From assembly GCA_951640165.1 (NCBI GenBank), contig OX621244.1:17316001-17380000 (forward strand): a DNA stretch of 64,000 nt, written 5' to 3'. Made by a program: the position numbers and the translations under genes. This DNA comes from Pseudoips prasinana (lineage: Eukaryota; Arthropoda; Insecta; Lepidoptera; Nolidae). The notes under the pieces are model-generated. The model had not been told where the DNA came from and did no database searches. It saw nothing but the letters and a program-made list of their open reading frames with translations. Positions 18,867-29,700 of the stretch are shown here, piece after piece; positions within the stretch are counted from its first letter, which is position 1, and every line of letters starts with the position of its first letter.

Positions 18867-18968
18867 TCTCTGGAATATATTCCCTCGGGACGACTTCTAC
18901 GTCCCCCCACGGGATGAGAGGGGGTGGTGATATTCTCTAGGCCGTCACCACACAGCCTAATAGAATTT

Positions 18969-19420
18969 ATTTAAGTTTAATTACGTATTGTTTGTGTGTT
19001 GACTTAAACCAACTCGATCCCAAGCATTTTTGTCACTCTAATAATCAGAAATGTTGTAATATGCCCTGCTATACAATTTGGCTTTAATAATTCTTTTGAA
19101 CTTATTCCTAGACAATTCTCTAATATCATTGGGAGGTTTGTTATAGAATCTTATACATTGCCCAATAAAAGAGTTACTTATTTTGTGGAGATGGGTTCGG
19201 ATTATGTTGCATAATCTTATGTTGCAATGCTGTAAGTATGTATGTGTGCAACATAAGATTATTCTTATATCTATATTTATACTACAGCTAAGATGTTAAC
19301 CTCTTTGAACTTTTCTCTTAGACACTCTCGGGTCAAGATTATAAATGTTTCTAACAGCTTTTTATTGCAATATAAATATAGTGTTAATGTCAGCAGAGCT
19401 ACCCGAGAGAATTCCATAGG
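18969..19420 (-). pseudogene. C-terminal fragment of a CR1/Jockey-type LINE
   Basis: The minus strand reads NLDPRVSKRK, then KISNSFIGQCIRFYNK, PPNDIRELSRNKFKRIIKAK and AYYNISDY-stop. This is the standard C-terminal tail of this LINE group in insects. Stops are present upstream. A 16-bp hairpin (around 19210-19255) sits inside it. The full RTE element is inserted at or beside its 3' end. Confidence 0.75.
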
Positions 19421-20129
19421 AGTAGAAATAAACTATTCTAGCGCAATTCTAATGCAAGCGCTAGGCTTGCGTTCCGAGGAGGACTCGATTGCGACATGTT
19501 TAGGAGAATTTGAGATTACTTCCATTTCCAGGGGATTCACATCTAAACATCACATAATTACTATAATATTAGTAATACATATTAGTTTACCGCGTGACAG
19601 ATAGACAGTGGACACGAAATATCGATAATTTGATTCAGCGCTAATGTAAACAGAAAATTATTTCTTTACACAAAATATTCGTAAATTCTGCATTATGTGT
19701 GTTAGATCATTGCTTCTTACATTAATAAATGTGTATAAGACAATGAACACACTTAGTGCCTAAAATCCGAAGCGCATCGGCAAAAATAAATCTAAAATTA
19801 GGAGGTGTCGATTTGGAATAATTTACCTGAAATGAACAGTTTTAAGGGTTATTTCTCTGTGTTGTACAACAATCTGTCACTGAACAATTCACCATATTTC
19901 TGAAGAAATATTTTTCAAAAATGTCCACGATTTCACGTATAATCAGAAAAAATTTCAGGAGTCAAACTCGCAGCGTGCCGATTAGTGCCGAAGAACTGTC
20001 AAACAGATGCCAAAAATAGTTCTATTGCGTCGCATCACGCATCTCTTTTTATCGTACAGTGTTGCAGCTAGTGATATTTCACTCCCTCAGCCCTTTGATG
20101 CACTATTCCTTAGGTATACTAACTTTATG

Positions 20130-20311
20130 AAAAAAACACAGGAATCAAATTCTCAGCGTGCCGATAAGTGCAGACTATCTCTCAAACAGATACCAAAAAC
20201 TGTTCTGTTACGTTGCCTCACGCATCTTTTTTTATCATACAGTGTGCTAGTGACATTTGCCCGCTCAGCCCTTTGATGCTCTATTCCGTAGGTACCTATA
20301 CTAACTATAGG
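20130..20311 (+). mobile_element. TIR element, right-end partial copy C
   Basis: This is a tandem repeat of about 180 bp of the right end of copy B (about 19945-20129). It carries CTCAGCGTGCCGATAAGTGC and a second right TIR with a small insertion. It abuts the 8-bp direct repeat. Confidence 0.8.
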
Positions 20312-20319
20312 GGCCCAAT

Positions 20320-21208
20320 TGAAGGCGAATGATTTGTAGCAAAGACTAACTAACTTTAGACTGCAACTGGTATAGTTATTTGATTAGAGGACCACACTTT
20401 ATCTTTCTTCCTTCATGAGCATTTCTCAAAAAAAATGTACTGTCTATCTTATTCTCTGTCCCATATTTTCAATTTTGTTTTTCTATACATAAAATAGATC
20501 ATTACTTGTTTCTACTAAATTATAATTAGTAAGTTAATTGCTCTAAGTAAAAAAAATAAAAATGTATAAATACAATAAGAATTTTAAAAATATAAAAATA
20601 TTTTAAAAATCGGATTAAAAATCTAGTTGTATGAAAAGTGAAGTGCCCCAATTTCATACCGTCCCAAACGATCGATTGTACTGAGTGAACTTCCGGATAT
20701 TCTAGAATCACTTAAATGTATTTATTACGAAATAAAAGACCCCAATGAATTTATAAGTAAATCTTTAGTCCTATAGAACAAATATATTTAATAAATAATT
20801 ATTTTATTGTATCGCATAAAAAGTTCCTTTTTAGTTTTCTTCTTTTGTGACCGTAATTTTGGAAAATATCAACTCCGATTTGGTATAAATATGTTTTAGA
20901 TTAGTGGCAGCATTAGCAAGATCAGCATTCATCTTGTTTAAGTTTAAATATTTCTTTTGCGTGCCGTGCGGGAACATTGAATGTTGTCCGCCTGGTTGCT
21001 GGTCCGAAAAGAATCCTAACTTTGTTACCCAACAATCAGAGCTAAGCTCCAATTTCATATTTTATTTCTCTTCGAGTACCATTAAAGCTCTTAATCTTGA
21101 TTTCGAAAGTCAAATGATAAACGAGCAGTAGCTAGAGTTGTGCGCGTAAACAATTTTAATAATTTTTGTAACCTTAATTCGTTACCTCTTTTTTTGTTAC
21201 TCTTGAGT
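20320..21208. other. non-coding stretch
   Basis: This stretch is AT-rich with no defensible gene or repeat. Confidence 0.4.
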
Positions 21209-23250
21209 GGTAACCAAAGATATTATAATATAACAAGATTGCGCACTGAGGGAGCAAAAACGGCCCGAGCAAGAAGTAGCACTTTTGGATGGCATCTCCT
21301 TCTAATAGAGTGACCATGCGTCGTGGAATTATGTGAATGTTTTAACGCGCCAAATTTAAAATTTTGTTTTTATGAGAATGAATAAACTTACTTTTGAAGT
21401 ATAATCATACTACCTGTGCAGTGCTTTTAAAGTTACTGTTCGCCCCACTGCATACCTAGGTATACGTATTCGAGATGTTTTCGTTACTTATACTTTCTTT
21501 ATTTTGTATGCCTCTCTGCAAGCAATATAAATTAAATTATACCAAGATTATTTGTAGATTTTTTAAACGTTTGGAAATTATATAATTATTTATAGTACAA
21601 TTCCCGCCTAATGTAAGTGTGAGTAGTAGTAGATATTTTTGACAAAGGCAGTAGACTTTCCAAATATTATATATTCGTAATGTATCCAAATAGTTTTCAA
21701 GTATATTATATGTTTTATTTACTTATATTCTTTTTCGCAACAAGTGTTTTGTGTCAGTCGGCTATAGTATTCTAGGATAATTATTGTAATACATATATTC
21801 AATATAGATTAGATTGTGAAAATCAGGTAACACTAATAGACTACAGGCCCGATTTTTAAATTTATTCCACGGATAGTACTATACTCACTACCTTAATTGA
21901 AAATATCTTCTAAGTGGCTTAATCTAAACAACTGAGATAATTTTATATCTTTTGTTATTAATAAGAGTGTAGCAATTGTCTATTTCTTACCTATTTACTC
22001 ATAACAAACACTGACACGAGGAAACAGTAGCCTCGTTTTAGTGATAGATATAGTGAAATAGACAATTATTCATCATCATCATCATCATCATCATTACAGC
22101 TTAAATAAGTCCACTGCTGGACAAGCCTCCCTCAAGAATCATTTTTTTTTATGTGTCTTGAGGGGATATGCCATAATTGCCACGCTTGGCAGGCAGGTTG
22201 GTGATCGCAGTATGATGGTCGTAGTACTCAGAAGGAAGCTGCTTCCCGTCCTCTGGTAGATATTCCCTCGGGTAACTTCTACGCCCCCCACGGGATGAGA
22301 TGGGGTGATGATATTCTGATTCTGATGTTTGTCGCCGTCACCACACAGCAGACAATTATTACGTAGGTATAAAATACTTAATATACATTACGACAGGTTG
22401 GAAAAATCGTTTGTTGTAAGAGGCAACAATCTCGAGTAGGTATGCTTAGTGGCTGGTAGTGGGGAATAGTATTTTGTGTCAATGTGCAAAAACTCTAAAA
22501 CAAATGTGAATGTTATTTGTAATAAAACAGTTAATTTCCATATCAGATTATTATTTACCGGGAACAATATTCATCCATTTTTGTTTCAATTCCTCGTTTT
22601 TGGGAAATCTAGAAAAACGATCCATTAAATACGTAACGAATGGTTACCCTGTTGCTGAACTTAGCCAAAATATAGAAACATTACAAGATAACAATTACTT
22701 GTGAAAAGAAATACCACTCCCCAGATGACCCTCACTTTTACACCCTTTTACGCAACAAGTTAAAACCATTTTTAAGCAAATTGGAACTGGATTGGAGCAC
22801 AATACGATAAATAATTTCAAAACAAACATTCGCCATATTTGTTTACAAATTGAGTGTGGTAAACGTTATTTCTTATAAATACTGCTATTGAACATACTAA
22901 ACCCAAATTAAATGTATTTAAAAAGCTATCAAAGAATAAGACATAGTTTAAAAAAACGTTGTGTACGTCTTAAATAAATAAAAATTATTTAATTATAGTT
23001 ATATGAAAACATAATCCTAGGTGTTTGACCAAAAATTCTACTATTTTATACGTCAAGTAAGTTATTTTTAGGCTGGCCATCTGTTAGACAGGGACAGATT
23101 CCAAAACGAGAGCCTCTCAAGTGGTCCGTTTTTTCCTATTGGTACACTACAAAGAGAAATGGACTGTATCTTAAAGACTTTGAGTTCATTTTACTTTGAA
23201 CTAAATCTTGGAGTACGCAATCTTGTTATATTATAATATCTTTGGTGGTA
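21209..23250. repeat. inverted repeat pair spaced 2 kb
   Basis: The 34-nt block 21209-21246 (core AAGATATTATAATATAACAA) recurs inverted at 23213-23250 with one or two mismatches. The pair may be the ends of a 2-kb TIR element or two copies of a shorter repeat. Between them I see no transposase, only the RTE derivative at 22071-22349 and AT-rich DNA. Confidence 0.55.
22071..22349 (-). mobile_element. internally deleted RTE derivative (279 bp)
   Basis: On the minus strand it starts CTGTGTGGTGACGGC, continues through the RTE 5' region (CATCCCGTGGGGGGC, GCCAAGCGTGGCAATTATGG) and jumps to the RTE 3' end (GTCCAGCAGTGGACTTATTT and an (ATG)n tail). An exact 11-bp target duplication AGACAATTATT flanks it at 22060-22070 and 22350-22360. 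Confidence 0.92.
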
Positions 23251-24654
23251 ACGTATAAATGGAAAAGTGAATAACAAAATAGGAAATTGTTAGGCGGAGT
23301 ATTGACTGCCTGATTTTGAGTATAATTATGATGATGTAATTTTATCAGTTTTAATCAAATTAAATATTATATTTAACGGAGAAACGGGGGTATCGTTGTC
23401 TTTAGTCATGATGACGTCAGCAAGACTGACGTCACTATTATCTGCTCGTTGGTTATCCACTGAAGGTTGTTTACTCATGGCGATAGTAAAACCCGAAATA
23501 TGTTTCGTGAAGTTTTATTCCATAACAATCTTCGATACAAGGTGATCCGTACGGTCCGACGGCTCGAGCGAAAGTGATTTGTACTCTTTTTTTTTTTTTA
23601 ACATGACGCGTGCAGTTAGCCTTACGGCTTTTACTGCTTCACCGGGCAGTAGGGGTGAGCGTGGGCTCTAACCGGCCTAGCAAATATAGACTACAAACTA
23701 AGTACTACTCGACACGTCGGCCGTATTTATACGAAATGTGCGGCGACAAACATGTTACGTATTTTCTTTGTTCGATGAACGAATGTAAATTAAACTATTG
23801 AAATCATCAATTGTACAAATGTTAAGATGGTTTATAAATCGTAACTTGATTTTTAACACTAAATTCATTAAGTTTAACTAACTATTTAAGAGTAATTTAA
23901 ACAAAGACTTAAAACTACTCCTATGACGCATTTGTTTTTGGTTAAGTAATGTTGTTGCGCCGATATATTTATATATTAAAAAGAACTTCGAAAGAATAAA
24001 CTCAAAATACACCTCCAAAAAAAGTTAAACTAATTAAGTCAAGAGATAGAGAATATTATTATAGAAAACGAATAAAAAAAATAAACATTTATAAATATAT
24101 GTATAGAGATTTATTGAGAGTAATATTCATGCTAACAATGTTCAAAGTTCGACTTTTAATTGTATTCAGTAACTTGACAGATAAAGGGTTACCAAGTTTT
24201 GACAAAAAAAAAGATAGTGAGGTGGTGTAGGAATGAACTAAATTGAATGAACTTAAATTATGTACTTACACGAACGTTTTATTTCAAATAATTAATAAGC
24301 TTGTCTTAAAAACACATTTATTATGTATCTCAGTAGTAAGGTAATTTAAAATAAAAGGACTTAGTTAGAGATGACATATATAATCATTACATTTATGATA
24401 AATGTGTCATTAATGTTATCAATTACATGGTCCATACGACACATATCATCTTCTACTTTTAATATGTGACATACATAAGAACTCCATGACGACGGGGTGA
24501 CATTACTAACTCCTGCTTCAAATAATTTTCTTACTACTTTCATTTTAAACGATTTATTGTTTTTTGCGACATGCCCCATTATCTGTATCTAAATTAGTTC
24601 TATTGGGTTAAGCTCGCAGTGGTAAGGATGTAAGGATAAAGATGCGTTATTAAT
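23251..24654. other. non-coding stretch with a poly(T) run
   Basis: A 13-nt T run near 23587 precedes a GC-richer patch (about 23603-23760) that could be the 3' end of a minus-strand retroelement. I could not name it. The short reading frames at 23610 and 24361 match nothing I know. Confidence 0.35.
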
Positions 24655-24850
24655 TTTGGATTTTTTCATAGCCTATGACACTCCACAATAACGTAGCTTT
24701 CTATTGATGAAATAATTTTGGAAATCGGTTCAGCAGATCCGGCTATGAAAAATTCCAAAATTAATAACGCATCTTTACTTGAATAATGTAATCCAAGTTG
24801 CGGGACAAACATATTTATAACGCGGACCGAAGTCCGCGGGCACTGCTAGT
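24655..24850 (+). mobile_element. Helitron 3' fragment
   Basis: It contains TTTTCATAGCCTATGACACT and GGAAATCGGTTCAG, phrases typical of lepidopteran Helitrons. It ends with the hairpin GCGGACCGAAGTCCGC followed by GGGCACTGCTAGT. An internal inverted repeat (GATGCGTTATTAATTTTGGA and its complement) also occurs. Confidence 0.65.
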
Positions 24851-25132
24851 ATAACCTAAAAAAGTGAATGTTGTACAAAAATGTTTTTATTTATACAAAT
24901 CATATGATGTAAAAGTGTTAGCATCGGTAAAATTAACTACCTTCATTGACCCAGGTTCATCTTAATACTAGATATATCGTTCTTCTCTGCGATATTGGTT
25001 TATTAAGCGCAGATAACGTTGCCGCCAAAAAATAAGGTCTGCCCTTTCTATAAGAAAATATAAGTTTTACTATAATATTAATATAAACCAAATGACGATT
25101 TAACCTACTCTTCTGAGTAGGTAGGTAGTGAG

Positions 25133-25236
25133 GTAGAGTACGAAAATTTGTTTGAATATTCTACCTCGTGTAGAATATTCAAACAAATTTTCGTACTCTA
25201 CGCGAGAATCGCTCCGTTCTCGGCCGATTCTCGCGT
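25133..25236. repeat. two adjacent hairpins
   Basis: The first hairpin has perfect 32-bp arms 25133-25164 and 25170-25201 around a 5-nt loop. The second begins one base before the first ends, with 12-bp arms 25200-25211 and 25225-25236 (ACGCGAGAATCG). Confidence 0.93.
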
Positions 25237-25474
25237 CTCAGACGTTATTTCGAAGACGCAAATTAGTTTCTTCAACCGTCATTCCCCATTTTAATGATAA
25301 TATCTATGACGCGAAAATCGAGGGCCAGTATCAGCTCTTGCATTTAATTTTAATAGATCAATCATTGTCAGGATAACAACAGCGCACTTTATGATTAAGA
25401 ATAAATATTATAACTAACCCTTAGTATGATAGGATGTAAGATTATACATATTCCACATGTTACAAACGAGTTTT

Positions 25475-25760
25475 TTAAGTTTTATTTAAATTAAACCAGT
25501 TTTTCATTAGTCTTTACGTAAAATCGTTTACTACCTACCCTACACTATTAGATTTAGTAAGGTAACATAATTTTTCTTTAATCCCTCAAGTTACTGAATA
25601 CAATTAAAGAGTCAAACTACGAAGTTATATTTAAATTAAACCATTTTTTGTCATTCGTTCTTACGTAAACTCGGTCACTTCCCCAAACTATTAGTTTTAG
25701 TATGGTAACATTATTTTTCTTTGAACTGTCAAGTTACTGAATACAATTAAAATTCGAACT
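25475..25760. repeat. diverged tandem duplication, about 145 bp units
   Basis: Both halves share TTTAAATTAAACCA, CTTACGTAAA, ATTTTTCTTT and CAAGTTACTGAATACAATTA in the same order. They are clearly diverged from one another. Confidence 0.7.
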
Positions 25761-25817
25761 ATAGTACTAGAATTTTTAAAAACCTTTAAACTGTCTAATC
25801 GGTCAGTGTTTATTATT

Positions 25818-26013
25818 GAAGTTATACTTCTTTTGGCGCGATGGAGAAAAATGATGAGAGTGAATTTTTACTATGCGCGCGCACACCGACACCAAAAAAT
25901 TTAACGGCATGAAATTAAGCGCGCGCATCGTAAAAATAACAGCATGAAGTTAGTTCTAGGTGGTATGAAAATTGATAACTATGTTCAAGTTGTATATTAA
26001 GAAGTATAACTTC
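25818..26013. mobile_element. palindromic MITE, 196 bp
   Basis: The terminal inverted repeats are GAAGTTATACTTCTT (25818-25832) and its complement (25999-26013). Inside is a GC-rich imperfect stem of 19 bp built on TGCGCGCGC. It matches a MITE type I know from lepidopteran sequence. I cannot assign a superfamily. Confidence 0.75.
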
Positions 26014-26935
26014 TAACGCGTGTACATAAGTACACACAAGTTTTTTTTTATTAGATTATTACGAAATATAAATGTTTCCTGACAGAGGTTCCTCTATCAA
26101 TATATTTAAGTCAAATATAATTATTTGCACAACTGTGAAGTCTAGGCTAAATCCTATTTTGTTTCCAGATTTCTATTTTTGTTACTGTCCCATAAAAGCA
26201 GACGCATATTTCTTTTCTTTATTTATATATTTTTAACATAAATACATTTTTGTGATATAAACCAAAATATATGGTTAGTCTTTGCATTATGTAAATATAC
26301 ACAATTTTAATACAAAATAAAGTAGGGTCAATAATGTAAAGTTAAACAAGAGTTGTGAGTGAATAGTAAAGTAAAAGAAATAATACCGCCTTTAATTCAA
26401 GATTTGCATATTAATATAGAGTGATTGACTGAAAAACAAGTTTAATGTTGTTTTATTATCACATTTAATTCAATAAATATTCCGGGATCTAGTTTCTACA
26501 TTAAATTTACGTAAACGAATGAATGTAACCAAATAAGAATTTTTCTCCACCTTGGGTCTGTTTTTATGGATTTTGCTATTTATTTACGTTTTAAATCTCA
26601 AAACAAACCTTATAAAACTAATCTTTAGGCATTTACCTATAGATTAAAATAAATAAATCAAGTATATTTCAATTTTTTAATTTCAGCATAATTTCTGAGA
26701 AAAGGTAAAAAAAAATTGAGAAACGCTCTCATATATTCTCCGTCATGAATAGAGGGCATAACGTCAACGTCAAAGTGAGTTTATTTGACAGCTGCCAAAA
26801 AATCTTAAAATCGATTACTTCGTAAAATAATAATATTTCATGTTAAAGAAATAATGCTATTTTGAGTCGTTTGGCATAAATGCCTGTGAAAATATAAAGT
26901 GCGTTAGTTTTCGTTGTAGTTAACTATACTTCGTA
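26014..26935. other. 5' flank of the calcipressin gene
   Basis: AT-rich DNA ending in the calcipressin 5' UTR. I see no defensible promoter element or other gene. Confidence 0.4.
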
Positions 26936-27601
26936 ATGGCTCACAAGGAGGACGACGACTCATTCCAAGAAGACGACGTTTACATAAATGCAGAAGATGG
27001 AATGCCTAATATTCATCCTAACATTGCAAATTTAGAGCATGAAAGTGATGAGCTAGATGAAGTTGATGATTTCGATGACTTGCCAAAATCTGTGATCGTC
27101 ACAAATATTCACAGTGACGTGTTTGCCGATGAAAAGTTAAAGAAAGATATGGAGGACTTGTTTCGTACATTTTCAGATAACATAACATTTCAATGGCTCC
27201 GCAGTTTTAAACGTTTGCGTGTTAACTACGACAGTCCATTAGCCGCTGCCAACGCTCGTGTGCAACTGCATCAATATCAGTTTCATACATCTTGTATCAA
27301 TTGTTACTTTGCGCAACCTGTGACGCCGGTGTCAATAAAAAATCTGAGGCCACCAGCTCCTGTGAAGCAGTTTTTAATTTCTCCGCCATCTAGTCCTCCA
27401 GTTGGTTGGGAACCTCGTGAAGAAAATGAACCCCTGGTGAACCATGACCTTTTGGCAGCTCTAGCTAGTTTGGCCCCTGGAGAAAGTCATGAATTGCATG
27501 CTCCCACTCCAACTCAACCTGCTATTATCGTACATACAGCTATGACATCAGATCCAAAAACTGTAAGCAAGATACCTCACACCCGTTGTCCGGATTATTG
27601 A
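26936..27601 (+). CDS. sra: calcipressin, regulator of calcineurin (sarah/nebula/RCAN)
   Basis: This 221-residue protein binds and modulates calcineurin, the Ca2+/calmodulin-dependent phosphatase, in the cytoplasm. An acidic N-terminus (1-48) precedes an RRM-like domain (about 50-126: PKSVIVTNIHSDVF, ITFQWLRSFKRLRVNYDSPL, AAANARVQLHQYQF). The family signature LISPPSSPPVGWEP follows at 147-160, then a PxIxIT-like calcineurin-docking stretch PAIIVH (195-200) and a short HTRCPDY end corresponding to the TRRPEY end of relatives. It is a single open exon that starts after a clean AT-rich 5' UTR. Length agrees with RCAN proteins, though it is shorter than Drosophila sarah. Confidence 0.95.
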   Translation: MAHKEDDDSFQEDDVYINAEDGMPNIHPNIANLEHESDELDEVDDFDDLPKSVIVTNIHSDVFADEKLKKDMEDLFRTFSDNITFQWLRSFKRLRVNYDSPLAAANARVQLHQYQFHTSCINCYFAQPVTPVSIKNLRPPAPVKQFLISPPSSPPVGWEPREENEPLVNHDLLAALASLAPGESHELHAPTPTQPAIIVHTAMTSDPKTVSKIPHTRCPDY

Positions 27602-29616
27602 AACAAATGCCTTTTTAATCTAGAGACCTAATGAATTAGAGTAGTAAACATGAATGCTTTTTACTCAATCACTTGTCAATTTTTATGACATGATAAGCCA
27701 AAGATGTGACATTGTTTGTCAGTTGGCCCGGAAAAAGAAGCTTCAGTAAACTGTGCTTTAGATATTCATTAACAATAGTTAATTAGTTATTGTATTTCTG
27801 CTTGTTATAACATATTTGTGTTAAACAGACCTTTTATATAATTAAATTGGTGCTATGTTTGTCAAGGGAATTATTAAAAAGTTGATTATTTTTTAAACAT
27901 CAGCTGTTATTATCATCTTTACATTTATGTGAGAGTAGTTTTGCCGAAAGCCATTTTAACTAATGATGGACCATTATTAAGGTACTCATCGCAACTTTCA
28001 TTCACTGGTCTGTAAGAGATCAGGGAGGTGAAGCATCTAGGCACACAGTCAGGCTATAGACTGTCAAAGTGGTTTAATTTCTAAGTGTTTCCATGCTTTA
28101 GAAGGCACATTGAGCTGTTGGTCTTGGTTGTTCTCTAATAATATGGCAAGACATCAAGCAGGCCTCTGACATGGCTTAACCACTATTCTCTAATGATAAA
28201 CAACTCTGACTCAACTTTTTGTGCTTGAACAACTCTGATACGAGGTAGACCACTGCCTACATTTTGGGAATGAGAAAGAATAAAGAAGGCTATTATCATT
28301 CGTAGAATGGAAGTCTGAACAATAGTTGGAAACATATCAGAACAGGGAGCCTACTAATATTTATTAACCTCCTAAAATTAAAGTGGTTGTTGCTCAATTG
28401 TGGTGAACTAAATTATCATTTTAATCATTCTAAAACTTTGCTATCTTCCATTTCATTAATGTTGTTACTAATCAATTAATCCATTTAACATAAAAGCAGA
28501 TTTAATTTCAATTATGTCATATGTGAGTGTTACAATGTTTTGTTTCAGTAAATGACATTATTTAATTTTACTGTTATATAAATCCTGGGGCTTATAATGC
28601 ACATTCCCTGTGCATAGTACATAGCCATAAGGACCAAGTTCAGAGAGTGTATTGATTGCTTCATGGGTTAATTATAGATCTATACCTGTTTTAATGTAAT
28701 ATTTTTAGTATTACCTAAAATTATGGTCACACCTGTAATCCTTCACCAAATTGTGTGTTCAGTAAGGCAGAACAATCTCACTTCTCTACTGTAAAATATT
28801 TATTTATTAATATAAATAATTTATCATTAACACTTACTAAGTATTGTAATTTTTAGTTACCATTCATTTATTTCCAAAATGTAAATCTTTGGTTAAAAAT
28901 TAATATAAAATAGTAGTTAGAATTTTGTGATAATATGTCTAAATAAACATAAAATTTTGTCATTCAAGGCTGGGTACATTAATACTGAAAATATAGTTTG
29001 GATGGTTCAATGCAATTGGTTACACTGACACAAGTACTTATTTTAAATGATCTTTTATTCTAGTCTCTCTAAATTGTTTATATGTTGTTTTATTTTTTTT
29101 GTGCATGTTTTGAATACTACTGGATATTGTCTATATTGTTATATATAAATGTTACTGAGTTTAAATTTAGTGTATCTCCATGATTTGGTGAGCATATAAA
29201 GAGGGTCCTGTAATAGTTATCAGGCTGTTGTAAAACCATGTGGGGGTGGTTTGAAAAATGTTACACCAAAGAGTTACTAATATTGATCTGTCAAACAAAT
29301 TTATTTTAGTGTTATTTTTATTGCAATTGTTTCATAACATACCTCATTAGATTACAGTATACCTTACAATTATTGTTTCTTTAAATTAATGTCATAAGCA
29401 TGGCCACACATTTTATATGTGACTTTAATGTTTACTTAAGTTGCACATTAAAGTCATGTACTTATTCCCTTTTATGTATGTTTCAATTTAATATTAAATC
29501 TTAAATTTCAAGGGCCATTGAGTACGCTGAATGCAAATGCAAAACACATTTATTTTTGTACCAAAATCTGCAACATTAATTAAATATGTAATGTTTTCAT
29601 GGATTTTTCCATTAAC
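27602..29616 (+). other. 3' flank and probable long 3' UTR of the calcipressin gene
   Basis: No gene is seen. An AATAAA hexamer occurs near 28943, among others, so the 3' UTR could exceed 1 kb. It contains the 5S-derived repeat at 28.0 kb. Confidence 0.4.
28018..28222 (+). mobile_element. diverged 5S-rRNA-derived SINE (SINE3-like)
   Basis: The shared blocks GTCAAAGTGGTTTAATTTCT, AGAAGGCACATTGAGCTGT and TGGCTTAACC link it to the copies at 31.2 and 61.2 kb. The 5S-like head is badly decayed here, so the assignment rests on the body. Confidence 0.5.
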
Positions 29617-29619
29617 ATT

Positions 29620-29700
29620 GGACTGCACGTGTGACGCAGCGGCTAAGACAGCCGCCTCGCCTCTTCGTGTCGCGAGTTCGAGCCCCGCGTAGAACTGTAG
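29620..29700 (+). mobile_element. tRNA-derived SINE head
   Basis: It has an A box (GTGACGCAGCGGCTAAG) and a B box (GAGTTCGAGCCCCGCG) at roughly tRNA spacing, but no intact acceptor or anticodon stem. Confidence 0.55.

Larger units (their letters stand above)
15780..18958 (-). mobile_element. full-length RTE-clade LINE (3.18 kb), two lesions
   Basis: The 5' end reads AGGCTGTGTGGTGACGGCC at 18958, and the 3' end is a short (ATG)n tail at 15780. The target duplication AATAGAATTT lies at 15770-15779 and 18959-18968. One ORF (endonuclease plus RT) is interrupted by a 1-nt deletion near 17927 and one nonsense codon at 16696-16698. Some insect RTE elements carry an HDV-like ribozyme at the 5' end. 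I could not establish one here. Confidence 0.93.
15124..20129 (+). mobile_element. TIR element copy B with nested insertions
   Basis: The left TIR at 15124 and the right TIR ending at 20129 are inverted repeats of about 35 bp with a few mismatches. Inside are a short RTE derivative (15287-15462), a LINE 3' fragment (about 18969-19420) and a full RTE element (15780-18958). Without these the unit is close to copy A in length. Copy A provides the empty site for the 15287 insertion. Confidence 0.78.
13540..20319. mobile_element. composite of three head-to-tail TIR elements with 8-bp target duplication
   Basis: GGCCCAAT occurs at 13540-13547 and again at 20312-20319, immediately outside the terminal repeats. 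Left ends read CATAAAGT(T/C)AGTATACC and right ends are the inverse. Three units follow one another: a nearly complete copy lacking its right end, a copy with both ends and nested insertions, and a right end of about 180 bp. An 8-bp duplication with a CA-starting TIR fits hAT or P superfamilies. No transposase is visible, so it is non-autonomous. Confidence 0.75.
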
